DNA of 64,000 nucleotides from Salinispirillum marinum (GTDB lineage: Bacteria > Pseudomonadota > Gammaproteobacteria > Pseudomonadales > Natronospirillaceae). The stretch is taken from the NCBI RefSeq assembly GCF_042651565.1, contig NZ_JBHSDF010000006.1. One strand, given 5' to 3'. Position 1 is the first letter of the stretch. Every line of letters begins with the position of its first letter. A program made the translations under genes and the position numbers. Under the pieces are notes generated by a model, which was not told where the DNA came from, made no database searches, and saw only the letters and a program-made list of their open reading frames with translations. Of the stretch, positions 63,849 through 64,000 are shown piece after piece.

Positions 63849-63956
63849 CTATTGCCCTGCTACCCAAAAAATAATCGCCGCAGCTGTCACTAAAATCGTA
63901 ACGGCAGCAACCAAAGAATCCGCTTGGCTATCGGTCAGTTTGCTTGGCTTGGCCAT
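63849..63956 (-). CDS. 35-residue single-helix membrane peptide
   Basis: A short frame with AAGGA 7 bases before ATG. It encodes MAKPSKLTDSQADSLVAAVT, then a hydrophobic helix to about residue 32, ending WVAGQ. The terminator at 63813-63838 follows 10 bases after the stop. Family not recognised. Confidence 0.65.
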   Translation of the reverse strand: MAKPSKLTDSQADSLVAAVTILVTAAAIIFWVAGQ

Positions 63957-64000
63957 GATACAGTCCTTCACACTAAAAATTTACTTGGCGTGTATGATAG

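Overview
The window is core chromosome of a gammaproteobacterium. The block recX-recA-pncC-mutS-fdxA-rpoS-nlpD-pcm-truD-ispF-ispD-ftsB-eno-pyrG follows the Pseudomonas/Oceanospirillales order. A Na+-pumping oxaloacetate decarboxylase, an enteric-type pyrBI pair, a TyrR/PhhR regulator and two chemoreceptors suggest a marine, Oceanospirillales-like heterotroph (Saccharospirillum/Reinekea type). That placement is an inference from gene content and order. No insertion sequence, prophage or CRISPR array was seen.

Layout. 1-341: tRNA-Asp (cut by the window edge), tRNA-Val and a partial tRNA-Val duplication. 342-2727: a tightly overlapped three-gene operon of a ZorA-like stator protein with a coiled-coil tail, a ZorB-like OmpA-domain protein and a small Cys-containing protein. 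2853-6102: oadGAB, with a HexR-like operator upstream. 6594-11362: two identical tRNA-Arg genes, tRNA-Ser, csrA, lysC, alaS. 11432-26511: the DNA-repair, stress and isoprenoid block, from recX to pyrG. 26780-31128: tRNA-Pro, a MerR-like gene, ihfA, pheT, pheS. 31334-36189: cysQ, a ComEA-like protein, pyrB, pyrI and a chemoreceptor. 36250-51355: a large accessory catabolic locus. 51643-63956: a second chemoreceptor with a broken N-terminus, ffh, a CcsA-like gene, a CNNM/CorC gene, a Yip1 gene, tyrR, a glycosyltransferase/PAP2 pair, a HIT gene, an acyltransferase-like gene, a glyoxalase-like gene and a 35-residue membrane peptide.

The most unusual region is 36-51 kb. A CUT2-type sugar ABC transporter with two permeases is co-oriented with an M24-family hydrolase whose second metal Asp appears to be Cys, and with an FmdB-like protein that has lost its zinc cysteines. 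A divergent regulator fuses a winged helix to a cytoplasmic family-1 solute-binding domain. Two near-identical dyads spaced exactly 21 bp lie in the divergent promoter region. Downstream are a diol/polyol-type SDR, an acetoin-dehydrogenase-like E1 alpha and beta pair, an E2 scaffold with two lipoyl domains and a dead acyltransferase domain, a GabD-like aldehyde dehydrogenase and a lipoyl-free catalytic E2. The likely logic is uptake of a small polyol or hydroxyketone, oxidation by the SDR, thiolytic cleavage by the 2-oxo-acid-dehydrogenase-like complex, and oxidation of the released aldehyde. The true substrate cannot be read from sequence.
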